Assembly (NCBI GenBank): GCA_039649115.1
Contig: JBBWZQ010000101.1
Span: forward strand, 1-35,273
Source of the DNA: DATEJJ01 sp039649115
Lineage (GTDB): Bacteria; Actinomycetota; Actinomycetes; Mycobacteriales; Micromonosporaceae
Direction of reading: 5' to 3'
Length of the DNA: 35,273 bases
A model generated the notes under the pieces. The model was not told the DNA's origin and ran no database searches. It saw nothing but the letters and a program-made list of their open reading frames with translations. Positions 7,911 through 15,130 of the stretch are shown in pieces. Both the position numbers and the translations under genes were made by a program. Positions within the stretch are counted from its first letter, which is position 1, and the number at the start of each line of letters is the position of its first letter.

Positions 7911-8552
7911 ATGACCCGGTTGCTGATTGTTCGCCACGGTGAGACCACGTGGAACCGTACGGGCAGGTTGCAGGGTCGTTCTGCCGCCCCGCTCACGCAG
8001 CGGGGCCGCGGCCAGGGGCGGGCCGTTGCGGCAAGGCTTCGGTCGGCAAGGCTGAGTCATGCCTACTGCAGTGACACGGTGCGTACCGTCCAGACGCTGG
8101 AACTGGTTCTTGCGGGCAACACTGTGCCGACCACGCGGACGGATCTGGTGGCGGAGATGGATCTCGGCGGCTGGCAAGGGCTTACCTTCGCCGAGGTCGC
8201 CGCGGTCTGGCCCGAGGCGCACCAACACTTTTGGGACGAGCCGAACGCCTATTGCTCGCCAGCGGGCGGCGAAAGCTTCGCCGATCTGCGCGCGCGGGCG
8301 GATGCGGCCCTGGCGACCATCGTTGAGGCGAACCCGGTCGGGGACGTGCTCGTCGTCACCCACAGCCTCGTGATCAAGGCTTTCTGGCTCGTTGTCACAC
8401 ACCGGCCGGTCGCCGATTTCTGGGCAACCGCCGAGTTTGCCCCCGGTGGCCTGACGGTCTTGCACGCGAACGCCGGTGACATGGCATTTCACGTGCTCAA
8501 CGACATGACGCACCTCGAGCCCGTCGAGGCGGCCAAGGGGAGTAGCAGCTGA
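7911..8552 (+). CDS. histidine phosphatase superfamily protein 1
   Basis: A 213-residue phosphoglycerate-mutase-like phosphatase. The catalytic phospho-acceptor is in LLIVRHGET at the N-terminus (His9), the general acid in AEMDLGGWQG, and the second catalytic His in LVVTHSLVIK; all are present, so it should be active on a small phosphoester. I chose ATG 7911 because it puts the RHG motif where the family has it; ATG 7899 is in frame, and neither has a clear ribosome binding site. Its TGA overlaps the aminotransferase ATG by one base. In the cluster it probably dephosphorylates a sugar- or nucleoside-phosphate intermediate. A second enzyme of the same superfamily lies at 14405. Confidence 0.88.
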   Translation: MTRLLIVRHGETTWNRTGRLQGRSAAPLTQRGRGQGRAVAARLRSARLSHAYCSDTVRTVQTLELVLAGNTVPTTRTDLVAEMDLGGWQGLTFAEVAAVWPEAHQHFWDEPNAYCSPAGGESFADLRARADAALATIVEANPVGDVLVVTHSLVIKAFWLVVTHRPVADFWATAEFAPGGLTVLHANAGDMAFHVLNDMTHLEPVEAAKGSSS

Positions 8553-9670
8553 TGTTCACGCCCGCCCGAGATGCCGAACTGTACCTTCACCGTTCCGACC
8601 AGGACCTGGTGAGCCTGGCCGCGGCCATCGACGCTGGTCCGCTGTCCGGACTGGCTGAGGTGGTCACCACCTACGAACGAGTACTGGCGACGCGCTTCGG
8701 CGCGCCCGCGGCTGTCGCGGTCAGCAGTGGCACCGCGGCGCTGCACACGGCACTGCACGTGGCGCGCGAGCGAGCTAGCTGCGCCGGCGCCGGGAAGGTG
8801 GTCGTGCCCGCCATGGCGCCGCTGCCCACCCTGCTTCCGATCCTCGCCGCGGGCTTGGTGCCGCGCTTTGTCGACGTGTGCCCGGACCGGCTGGAGTTTG
8901 ACGGCGACGACCTCGCGACCGCCCTTGCGGAGGGTCCCGTGGCAGTTCTGACGGTGTCGTTGTGGGGCTACCCGTTCGACCTTCGACCGCATCTCGCCAT
9001 GGTCCGATCCCGGCCGGACTTACTGGTGGTGGAGGACGCGGCGCAAGCGCACGGCACCCTGCTCGGCGGAGCGCAGGTCGGCACATCGGCCGACCTGGCG
9101 TGCTTTTCGACCCACGACCGGAAGACGCTGTCGACCGGGGAGGGCGGGTTTCTGCTCGGTCGGGACGCGGAATTGCTTGCCGATGTGCGGAGATTCAGCC
9201 GACTGGGTGGACTGACCGGCACCGATGTCGGCGTCAATTACAAGCTGAACGGGCTTGCCGCGGCGCTCGGCCTGGCACGCATCCCCGACATCGACCCCAT
9301 CGTGACGCGCAGGCGCGATCACGCCGCCGTCATACTGCGCGCGCTCCGTCCGGAGTGGGGAATCACCGAGCTCGCCCACCCATCCGACGCCGCACCCAAC
9401 TACTACACGCTCGCTCTGGTGACCCGCCGGGACGGCGCCGCCTTTGCGCAGCGGCTCAACGCGCTCGGCCTGGCGACCGACCCGATCCGCTGGCGCTACC
9501 GCGTCGGCTACCGGCATCCGTTGTTTCAGAAGTGGGCGAGGCCCTGCCCCGGTGCGGAGCATCTCGTGGTCAACACACACCAGATCGCCGTTGATCCACG
9601 CTCCTCAACGGACCTGTTGGCGGCGGCCGTACGAACGCTTGAAGCGGCCGCCGGAGGTGTGCCGCGTTAG
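8552..9670 (+). CDS. DegT/DnrJ/EryC1/StrS family PLP aminotransferase
   Basis: 372 residues, type I fold PLP enzyme of the sugar aminotransferase family. Visible cofactor residues: the SGT of VSSGTAAL (59-61), Asp162 and Gln165 in VEDAAQAHG, and the Schiff-base Lys191 in DRKTLSTGEGG. Members transfer an amino group to keto sugars or keto cyclitols. Pairing with a Gfo/Idh/MocA dehydrogenase and phosphatases elsewhere in the cluster fits 'oxidise, aminate, dephosphorylate' logic. The gene overlaps the upstream phosphatase by one base and ends convergently with the hydrolase at 9667, overlapping it by 3 bp. Confidence 0.92.
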   Translation: MFTPARDAELYLHRSDQDLVSLAAAIDAGPLSGLAEVVTTYERVLATRFGAPAAVAVSSGTAALHTALHVARERASCAGAGKVVVPAMAPLPTLLPILAAGLVPRFVDVCPDRLEFDGDDLATALAEGPVAVLTVSLWGYPFDLRPHLAMVRSRPDLLVVEDAAQAHGTLLGGAQVGTSADLACFSTHDRKTLSTGEGGFLLGRDAELLADVRRFSRLGGLTGTDVGVNYKLNGLAAALGLARIPDIDPIVTRRRDHAAVILRALRPEWGITELAHPSDAAPNYYTLALVTRRDGAAFAQRLNALGLATDPIRWRYRVGYRHPLFQKWARPCPGAEHLVVNTHQIAVDPRSSTDLLAAAVRTLEAAAGGVPR

Positions 9671-10410
9671 GCGGTCGGTGTCACCTCTCGCTCGTGACGG
9701 CACATCCCGAAGAGACCGGCAGCAAGGTCCGCTACCGACCGGATCGCCGCGGTGTGCCCGGCGCGGAAAGGATGACCGTCCGGCAGCGGCACCGTGCGCA
9801 CCGCCGTACCAGACAGCTCGGCCGCGCCCGCGACCGCCTTCTCGTCGTGGATGCCGTATGCGAGCACGGTGGGCACGGGCGCCGCGACCGCCACGGCACG
9901 CGGCCGGAGTCCCTCCCGTTCCCGGAAGAATCCCTCGGGCAGATGCCACTGGCCGCGTTTGATGGCCACGCTGTCGCCGATCACATAGCGGACGTCCTGG
10001 AGCAGATCCGAGTCGAGCAGCAGTACACCGCGGCACGCCGGTAGGGCTGCCGTCGCCTGGAGCACCGGTACCGCTCCAATGCCCTGTCCTACCAGGACCA
10101 GAGGAAGCCGGCCGAGGTGGTGGTACGCCCAGTCGCATATCCGGACCACGTCCTCGGTCATGCGCTTCCAGGTACCGCGGCGCAGCCGGCCGGCCGAGTC
10201 GCCGGCTCCGGTGAAGTCGAAGCGGAGGCACGAAAGCCCGCCTTCGGCGAGTGCGGCGCCGAGCATCGCGCCGGCCCGCGCCGGCCCGGTGCGGTCGGCG
10301 AGCAGGTCGTGAGCGATGACGACGACGCCGGCCGGGCCGGCTGGCTCGTCTACCGAAGCGACGAGCCAACCTCCGGCGGAGGGAACCACAAGCTGGCGTC
10401 GACCGGTCAT
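9667..10410 (-). CDS. alpha/beta hydrolase-fold protein 1, nucleophile serine missing
   Basis: A 247-residue serine-aminopeptidase/acyl-hydrolase type fold: VVVIAHDLLADRTGP (oxyanion strand), LRFDFTGAGDSAG, then the nucleophile elbow. The elbow reads GQGIG at 108-112, so Gly occupies position 110, where its paralogue at 12169 has Ser110 in GISTG. A candidate active-site His remains in LPDGHPF. The protein may bind rather than cleave, or be inactive. The ATG at 10410 overlaps the stop of the upstream kinase gene (ATGA). It is the last gene of a six-gene minus-strand operon that alternates hydrolases with kinases. A longer open frame upstream is not real coding sequence. Confidence 0.82.
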   Translation of the reverse strand: MTGRRQLVVPSAGGWLVASVDEPAGPAGVVVIAHDLLADRTGPARAGAMLGAALAEGGLSCLRFDFTGAGDSAGRLRRGTWKRMTEDVVRICDWAYHHLGRLPLVLVGQGIGAVPVLQATAALPACRGVLLLDSDLLQDVRYVIGDSVAIKRGQWHLPEGFFREREGLRPRAVAVAAPVPTVLAYGIHDEKAVAGAAELSGTAVRTVPLPDGHPFRAGHTAAIRSVADLAAGLFGMCRHEREVTPTA

Positions 10411-11051
10411 TGCCGTACCAGCGGCGCGACGTGAGCGGATGCCTCGTCCAGGACCGTGCGTGGGTCGAGGGTGCCGTCGAGTCGAACGTGTGGGTGGTCG
10501 TCGAACCAGCGCAGGAACCCCTCCCGCGAGTAGCGGAGGAAGTCCCGACCGGTGCCTGCGCCGGCGGCTCCTCGCGTGTCGATCCGGCGCTGGGCGACCG
10601 CTGGGTCGCAGTCGACGAGAAAGGCGACGTCCGGCTGCGGCATCGTGGCGAGGATCGGGTGGTGCCCGCTGATGTCCACGCCGAACCAGGCCTGGCTGAC
10701 GTGGTGGTCGGCGCGGTACCGGTCGCAGATCACCACCTCGCCCCGGGCGAGAGCGGGACAGACTATCTCCGCCGCATTCACCGCGAGCGTCCAGCTGAGG
10801 TAGCTGGCGAGAAATTCCTCCCGCGCCAGCTTCCAGTCCTCGCCGGCCGCTGGGGGAAGCTCCAGCGAGGACACCGTTGTGACGAAGGCGGGGTCGCGCC
10901 GCATGGTCCGCACGATGCGTGCGATCCGCCCGGCACGTTGTAGCGCCCGACAGAGGCGCTCGGCGAGACTGCTCTTTCCGGATCCGTCGATTCCACTCAG
11001 GCTGATGAGGTAACCCGCCCGCTCGTCCGCACGGGCCGTCCCCGCTGTCAT
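10407..11051 (-). CDS. thymidylate-kinase-like P-loop kinase 1
   Basis: 214 residues of the TMP-kinase fold. P-loop GIDGSGKSS begins near residue 20; the DR-motif is VICDRYRADHHVSQ; the arginine-rich lid region includes QRRIDTRG. Housekeeping dTMP kinase has the same layout, but two divergent copies inside one operon argue for a specialised role phosphorylating a pathway nucleotide or sugar phosphate. Start and stop overlap both neighbours by 4 bases (ATGA), so translation is coupled with the glycosyltransferase upstream and the hydrolase downstream. Confidence 0.83.
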   Translation of the reverse strand: MTAGTARADERAGYLISLSGIDGSGKSSLAERLCRALQRAGRIARIVRTMRRDPAFVTTVSSLELPPAAGEDWKLAREEFLASYLSWTLAVNAAEIVCPALARGEVVICDRYRADHHVSQAWFGVDISGHHPILATMPQPDVAFLVDCDPAVAQRRIDTRGAAGAGTGRDFLRYSREGFLRWFDDHPHVRLDGTLDPRTVLDEASAHVAPLVRQ

Positions 11052-12172
11052 GGCGCCGCCCGCAGGCGCGCGTAGCCGAGGTGGTAGCCGAGTCCGGCGT
11101 ACCCGAACGGTGTTTCGAAGTGCGTACAGCGAAAGTAGTCGCGTTCCGTCCGGGTGCCCCACTCCTCATGGAGGAATCCGGGATTCTCGGTGGCGACACG
11201 GCCGAACAGTGCCTCGGCGTCGCGCCATCGGCACTGGCTCTGCGCGACCAGGCCGCGGTTGATATCGGTGTGCAGGAGGCGAGGCTCGGCCTCCCGTGCC
11301 GCGACAAAGTACGTGTCGGCTTCGTCGCCGCGGCCGAGCGCCAGGAGTTGGACGCCCACCATGTTGCGCAGTGCGGCGTCGCCCGGCGCCAGGGCGAGAC
11401 CCGCGAGGTAGTGGTCCAGCGCCTCCTCCGGCTGCCCGGCAGCCCGTACGACGTGTCCATAGAAGAGGTTGACCACCGGATGGTCCGGGGCCTTCTGCAA
11501 TGCCCGCCGTCCAGCCGCGAGTGCCTCGTCCATCCTGCCCAGCGTGCGGAGGATCAGTCCGCGGTAGGCGTCGAACCACGGGTCGTACGGTCTTTCGGCG
11601 AGTCCCTTGTCCATGAGTGCCAGGTAGCGCTCCGCCTTGCGTTCCCGAACGGCGATCGGCCGGCACTGACCGAAGTGATTGAGAACCACCGGTGCGGCGG
11701 CGACCCGGCCGCCGAGCCGAGTGATCGCGGGGCCGACGCTCTCGTTCACCGGACGCTCGTATCGCAGTGCCGGGAGCCTGCGGAACACCTTCAGTTCCCG
11801 GGAGGAATAGAAGCCACCCGTACCGAAGAAGTTGTACCGCAGCAGCGTGAAACCGACGTCACTGTCGGCAGCTCGCTCGAGGGCGCTCCGCAGCGGCCCT
11901 GTCTCCCCGGCCGGGAGCCGCTCATCGGCGTCCAGGAACAGGATCCAGTCGCCGGTGGCGTGATCGACGGCGACGTTGCGGGTGGTCGCGAAGTCTCCGG
12001 TGAACGGCGTGGCGAGAAATGTGTCCGCCAGCTCACGGGCGATGTCGGGGGTGCGGTCCGACGATCCTGTGTCGACGATGACGACCTCGTCGACCAGCTC
12101 GCGGGTACTCATGACACAGTCACGGAGGTACTGTTCCTCGTCTTTGACGATGAGACAGAGCGTGAGCTTCAT
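11048..12172 (-). CDS. GT2-family glycosyltransferase with C-terminal TPR region
   Basis: 374 residues. The N-terminal GT-A domain has the hallmark start LTLCLIVKDEEQYL, the nucleotide-sugar motif VIVDTGSSDRT, and the metal-binding DAD at 81-83 in LFLDADERL. TPR-like repeats follow at about 215-330 (ALAAGRRALQKAPDHP and relatives). GT2 enzymes with a TPR tail include the peptide S-glycosyltransferase SunS and many uncharacterised actinobacterial proteins, so acceptor type cannot be decided. It is coupled by ATGA overlaps to the hydrolase upstream and the kinase downstream. It probably attaches the sugar made by the aminotransferase and dehydrogenase genes nearby; that is inference. Confidence 0.88.
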   Translation of the reverse strand: MKLTLCLIVKDEEQYLRDCVMSTRELVDEVVIVDTGSSDRTPDIARELADTFLATPFTGDFATTRNVAVDHATGDWILFLDADERLPAGETGPLRSALERAADSDVGFTLLRYNFFGTGGFYSSRELKVFRRLPALRYERPVNESVGPAITRLGGRVAAAPVVLNHFGQCRPIAVRERKAERYLALMDKGLAERPYDPWFDAYRGLILRTLGRMDEALAAGRRALQKAPDHPVVNLFYGHVVRAAGQPEEALDHYLAGLALAPGDAALRNMVGVQLLALGRGDEADTYFVAAREAEPRLLHTDINRGLVAQSQCRWRDAEALFGRVATENPGFLHEEWGTRTERDYFRCTHFETPFGYAGLGYHLGYARLRAAP

Positions 12173-12909
12173 CCGGTCAACTCCCCGGTCGCGCGTTTGA
12201 CCACGGACAACACGAACTCCGCTGTGGCGTCCAGCAGCTCGGCCCGCGCCTGTCGGGTTTCGATCAGGTGGCCGCACGAGGCGATGGGGACCGGGTCGAT
12301 GCCGAGCCGCAGGAATCCGTCCACGTTAGACGCAACCTCGACGTCATCGTTGCCGTAGACCAGACGCACCGGCCGTTCCAGGGCGGCGATCAGCGGTCGG
12401 ACGGGCAGCGCCGCCCGGTCGGCCAGCAGCCGCCGGCCGAGGTGGAACTCGCCGGCGCGCAGCGGGACAGCGCTCGTGGGCAGCGGACCGGCCCCGTCGA
12501 CCAGGTCCGACGAGATGAGCAGGAGGCCGGCCAGTCCTGGCAGCCGGGTACCGGCGCCCGCGGCCACCGCTCCTCCGGTGCTGATGCCGGCCGCGACACC
12601 GGGCAGTTCACCGACCTGGTCGCGGGCCCATTGCCACACCTCCGCGAAGTCGTCGACCATCTCGCTGAAGGTCGTCGCCGGGAAGGCGCCGCTCGAATCA
12701 CCGGAACCACGGAAGTCAAATCGCACGGTCGCGAGCCCCGCCTCCGCGAGCCCCGCCGACCAGCGGGCGAGCAACTCGGCCGGCCCCGACTTGTCGCCCG
12801 TCAGGCCATGTGCGCACACCACAAGCCCGGCCGGGGCGTCCGTGGGCCGGTCCAGCGTCAGGGACCGGTGACCCGTCGCAGTCTCGACAATGTGTTGATC
12901 CCGCTTCAC
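12169..12909 (-). CDS. alpha/beta hydrolase 2 (S33-like, catalytic serine present)
   Basis: 246 residues. VVCAHGLTGDKSGP, VRFDFRGSGDSSG and the intact nucleophile elbow GISTG with Ser110 are visible, plus LVYGNDDVEV (acid region) and the C-terminal SCGHLIE (His). This is the only one of the three hydrolases in the operon with a complete elbow, so it is the likely active esterase, amidase or peptidase. Its ATG overlaps the stop of the second TMP-kinase-like gene, and its own stop overlaps the glycosyltransferase start. Confidence 0.87.
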   Translation of the reverse strand: MKRDQHIVETATGHRSLTLDRPTDAPAGLVVCAHGLTGDKSGPAELLARWSAGLAEAGLATVRFDFRGSGDSSGAFPATTFSEMVDDFAEVWQWARDQVGELPGVAAGISTGGAVAAGAGTRLPGLAGLLLISSDLVDGAGPLPTSAVPLRAGEFHLGRRLLADRAALPVRPLIAALERPVRLVYGNDDVEVASNVDGFLRLGIDPVPIASCGHLIETRQARAELLDATAEFVLSVVKRATGELTG

Positions 12910-13523
12910 TGGCTGCCCTCACTCGCGCAGGACGCGGTCCGGTCGACGCCGAGCCGTTGCGCCACCCGTGCCGCTTCGACGTCGGGGACGGCGGTGCCGT
13001 CGACGATGACGGCAGTGTCGCCCAGCAGATGGCGGTAGTTTTCGGCGGCGTACGCGTGGAAGTCCGGGTCGGTGCCGAACCGTCCCGCCCCGGACTGCTT
13101 GGCGCGCTCCAGCGCCAGCGCGGCCGGGGTCCGTACCCAGACGAGCAGATCGGGCACGGGCAGAAACCTGAGCAGCGGCTCCGACTCGGACAGCGAGGCG
13201 CCGAAGTAGGACTGGTTGATCTGGTGGTCGGTCAGCCAGCGGTCGGCGACAACCCACCTTCCCGCATCGAGCGCAGGCTTGATCTGTTGGCGTGCGCTGC
13301 GCGTCATGGACAGCGTCAGGTAACCCAGGAGCCAACGTTCCCGCGCCATCCAGGCTTCCCGGTCTGGCGACGGCAGGCTGCTGAACCGGCGCACGAGACG
13401 GGTGTTGGACTGGAGTGGAGCCACCACGACGTTGTCCTTCCCGTGCCGGCGGAGATGGTTGGCCAGGGCCGCCGCGAATACCGACTTGCCGGCGCCGTTG
13501 ACGCCGCTGACCGCGATGAACAA
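12906..13523 (-). CDS. thymidylate-kinase-like P-loop kinase 2
   Basis: 205 residues. P-loop SGVNGAGKS at the extreme N-terminus, DR-motif VVADRWLTDHQINQSYFG, and the downstream LVWVRTPAALALERA strand as in TMP kinases. The start is a TTG at 13523 with GGAGGG well placed upstream and only 3 bases after the stop of the hydrolase gene. It resembles kinase 1 of this operon in layout and in the DR-x(4)-H-x(3)-Q-x(2)-FG region but is clearly diverged, so the two may act on different intermediates or successive phosphorylations. Confidence 0.83.
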   Translation of the reverse strand: MFIAVSGVNGAGKSVFAAALANHLRRHGKDNVVVAPLQSNTRLVRRFSSLPSPDREAWMARERWLLGYLTLSMTRSARQQIKPALDAGRWVVADRWLTDHQINQSYFGASLSESEPLLRFLPVPDLLVWVRTPAALALERAKQSGAGRFGTDPDFHAYAAENYRHLLGDTAVIVDGTAVPDVEAARVAQRLGVDRTASCASEGSQ

Positions 13524-13526
13524 CAG

Positions 13527-14225
13527 CTATCCCTCCAGATAGTCGGCGACCAGACTGATCAGTCCGATGCGGGCGGCTTCCAAGCGGACGAGCGGGTCTT
13601 CCTCGGAGACAACAATTCGGGACAGGACCCTCGGTTGCCGGTCGGCCGGTCCCAGCTCGGTGTCCCAACGCGGATCGGCGAGGCGCAGTGCCAGATCCTG
13701 AAGGTGGTCGGCTTCCAGCACCAGACCTCCGACGAGCGTGGGATCGGCGCCCAGCCAGGCCCACAGTCCCGCCTCGTCAGCTGGAGGGGATGCGCGCCCG
13801 ATCACGTGACCTTCCGGGTCGGCAAGATCCGCGAGCCGGCGGAGTTCCTCCGGCAGCGGCGGGCTGAGGGCCATCCGGTTCCCCTCGGTCCCGTCGGCCG
13901 GCAGCAGCGCGGCGCTCGCTCCCCGGGCCAACCAGTGCACGGGCACGCCTGGCAGTTCGCGTCGCACCGCGGACAGCGCACCCAGACATTGGTTGTCCCA
14001 GATCTGGACGCCGGGCGGCCCGAGGCTCTCCCCGAAACCCGACAGGTCGAAGCGGGCGGTCGCCACCCCGTGCCCCGTCAACGTCCGGGCCAGCGAAGCG
14101 AACAGGTAGCCGTTGCCAGTGCGGTTCTCGCCCGGTGCGTGCAGCACGATTAACGCCGCTCGTGGACGGGCGGGGGCGGTCATGAGGATCGGATCGTCGT
14201 GCGCTCCGATGAAACGCGGGACCAT
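13527..14225 (-). CDS. alpha/beta hydrolase-fold protein 3, degenerate active site
   Basis: 232 residues, first gene of the minus-strand operon. LIVLHAPGENRTGNGYLF and ARFDLSGFGESLG show the fold and relation to the other two hydrolases. The elbow reads LARGASAAL (about 99-107), with Gly102 at the nucleophile position and Ala where Gly is expected. The rest is also poorly conserved. It may be a structural or binding partner of the active paralogue. Start uncertain: ATG 14225 or ATG 14183 (MTAPARPR); neither has a strong binding site. Confidence 0.72.
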   Translation of the reverse strand: MVPRFIGAHDDPILMTAPARPRAALIVLHAPGENRTGNGYLFASLARTLTGHGVATARFDLSGFGESLGPPGVQIWDNQCLGALSAVRRELPGVPVHWLARGASAALLPADGTEGNRMALSPPLPEELRRLADLADPEGHVIGRASPPADEAGLWAWLGADPTLVGGLVLEADHLQDLALRLADPRWDTELGPADRQPRVLSRIVVSEEDPLVRLEAARIGLISLVADYLEG

Positions 14226-14285
14226 GCCCGGGAAGCGTACTGTCCGGTTGGATTGTGCGCTGGCTTCTTGTGTTGCGTGCAGATT

Positions 14286-14313
14286 TTGACGAGGCGCGGG
14301 CGTTGACTAACGT
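14286..14313 (+). promoter_or_regulatory. candidate promoter of the phosphatase/oxidoreductase operon
   Basis: TTGACG (14286-14291), a 16-bp spacer, and TAACGT (14308-14313) in the divergent region between the hydrolase 3 gene and the plus-strand operon. This resembles a sigma-70-type actinomycete promoter and would give a leader of about 45-50 bases before the tiny ORF at 14367. Confidence 0.35.
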
Positions 14314-14366
14314 TGCTGACGCCAAGCGCCAAAGTGGGCGAGCATCAATCACCGGGGGAGGATTTG

Positions 14367-14411
14367 ATGCCTGAGCGTCCTGCGTCTGTGTGGGTTCGCG
14401 CGCAATGTTGA
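14367..14411 (+). CDS. 14-codon leader ORF (MPERPASVWVRAQC)
   Basis: An ATG at 14367 follows GGGGGAGG (14354-14361) with 5 spacer bases, the best ribosome binding site of the region. It encodes MPERPASVWVRAQC, and its stop (TGA 14409-14411) overlaps the phosphatase start as ATGTTGA. The phosphatase itself lacks a binding site, so this ORF probably delivers ribosomes to it by termination-reinitiation. A bioactive peptide cannot be excluded; there is no evidence for one beyond the strong initiation signal. Confidence 0.5.
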   Translation: MPERPASVWVRAQC

Positions 14412-15130
14412 GCCTCGTTGCCGTCGTCCGGCACGGCGAGAGCGAGGGCAATGTGGCTAACGGGGCGCCCGATGTCGAGGTGCCCGCAGCATTCTGGCCG
14501 CGCCACGCCGGCACCTGGCGGCTGACCGATCGTGGACTCCAACAGGCGCGCGCGCTCGGTGCGACGCTCCTGGCGAGCCAGTTGCTTCCGTTCACCTTCC
14601 ATTGTGTCTCGACCATGACGCGCGCCCTGGAAACCGCGGTACACCTGGGTCTGCCGGAGGCCAGGTGGCGGTTCGAGCCGGCCCTGGCCGAGCGCGCGTG
14701 GGGACCCGAATTGCGGGTGCTCGACGCCCAACAGCGGACACGCTGGCTCGACGCGGCACGCGCCGAACTCGACGCCGATCCCTGGGGCTGGGCGCCACCG
14801 GGCGGCGAGAACCTGGCTGGTGTCCAGGCGAGGGTGCGCGCACTGCTTTACAGCCTGGGCGCCGAATGCCCGGGTGGATCGGCGCTTCTCGTCACTCACG
14901 GCGAGGTGATCTCAACCTTGCGGGCCCATCTCGAAGGCGTGGCGGACGGCGGCCTGCCACCGGGGCCGACCCCGACGGGTGTGCTCCTCTACCGATGGAA
15001 AGACAACGGATGGTGGTCCGCGGAATTGGACCCCGCGGACGCGGCGGTCCGGTGGCGGCCGCTGTGTCCCGCCAAGGACGCCGAGATGCTCGACGGTGAG
15101 GTGCGTCGCCATGAGCGCCATGTCCGATGA
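14405..15130 (+). CDS. histidine phosphatase superfamily protein 2
   Basis: 241 residues. Catalytic motifs: VAVVRHGESEGN near the N-terminus, LAERAWGPEL (general acid region), and LLVTHGEVISTL. Larger than phosphatase 1 and not closely similar to it. I placed the start at ATG 14405, which overlaps the stop of a 14-codon ORF; the longer frame from GTG 14390 has no binding site. It heads a six-gene plus-strand operon and overlaps the next gene by 20 bases. It probably removes a phosphate from a pathway intermediate. Confidence 0.87.
   Translation: MLSLVAVVRHGESEGNVANGAPDVEVPAAFWPRHAGTWRLTDRGLQQARALGATLLASQLLPFTFHCVSTMTRALETAVHLGLPEARWRFEPALAERAWGPELRVLDAQQRTRWLDAARAELDADPWGWAPPGGENLAGVQARVRALLYSLGAECPGGSALLVTHGEVISTLRAHLEGVADGGLPPGPTPTGVLLYRWKDNGWWSAELDPADAAVRWRPLCPAKDAEMLDGEVRRHERHVR

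Noticed and set aside
9667..11460. 597-codon minus-strand frame containing hydrolase 1
   Set aside because: Only the last 247 codons are real; the rest is out-of-frame shadow of the kinase and glycosyltransferase genes.
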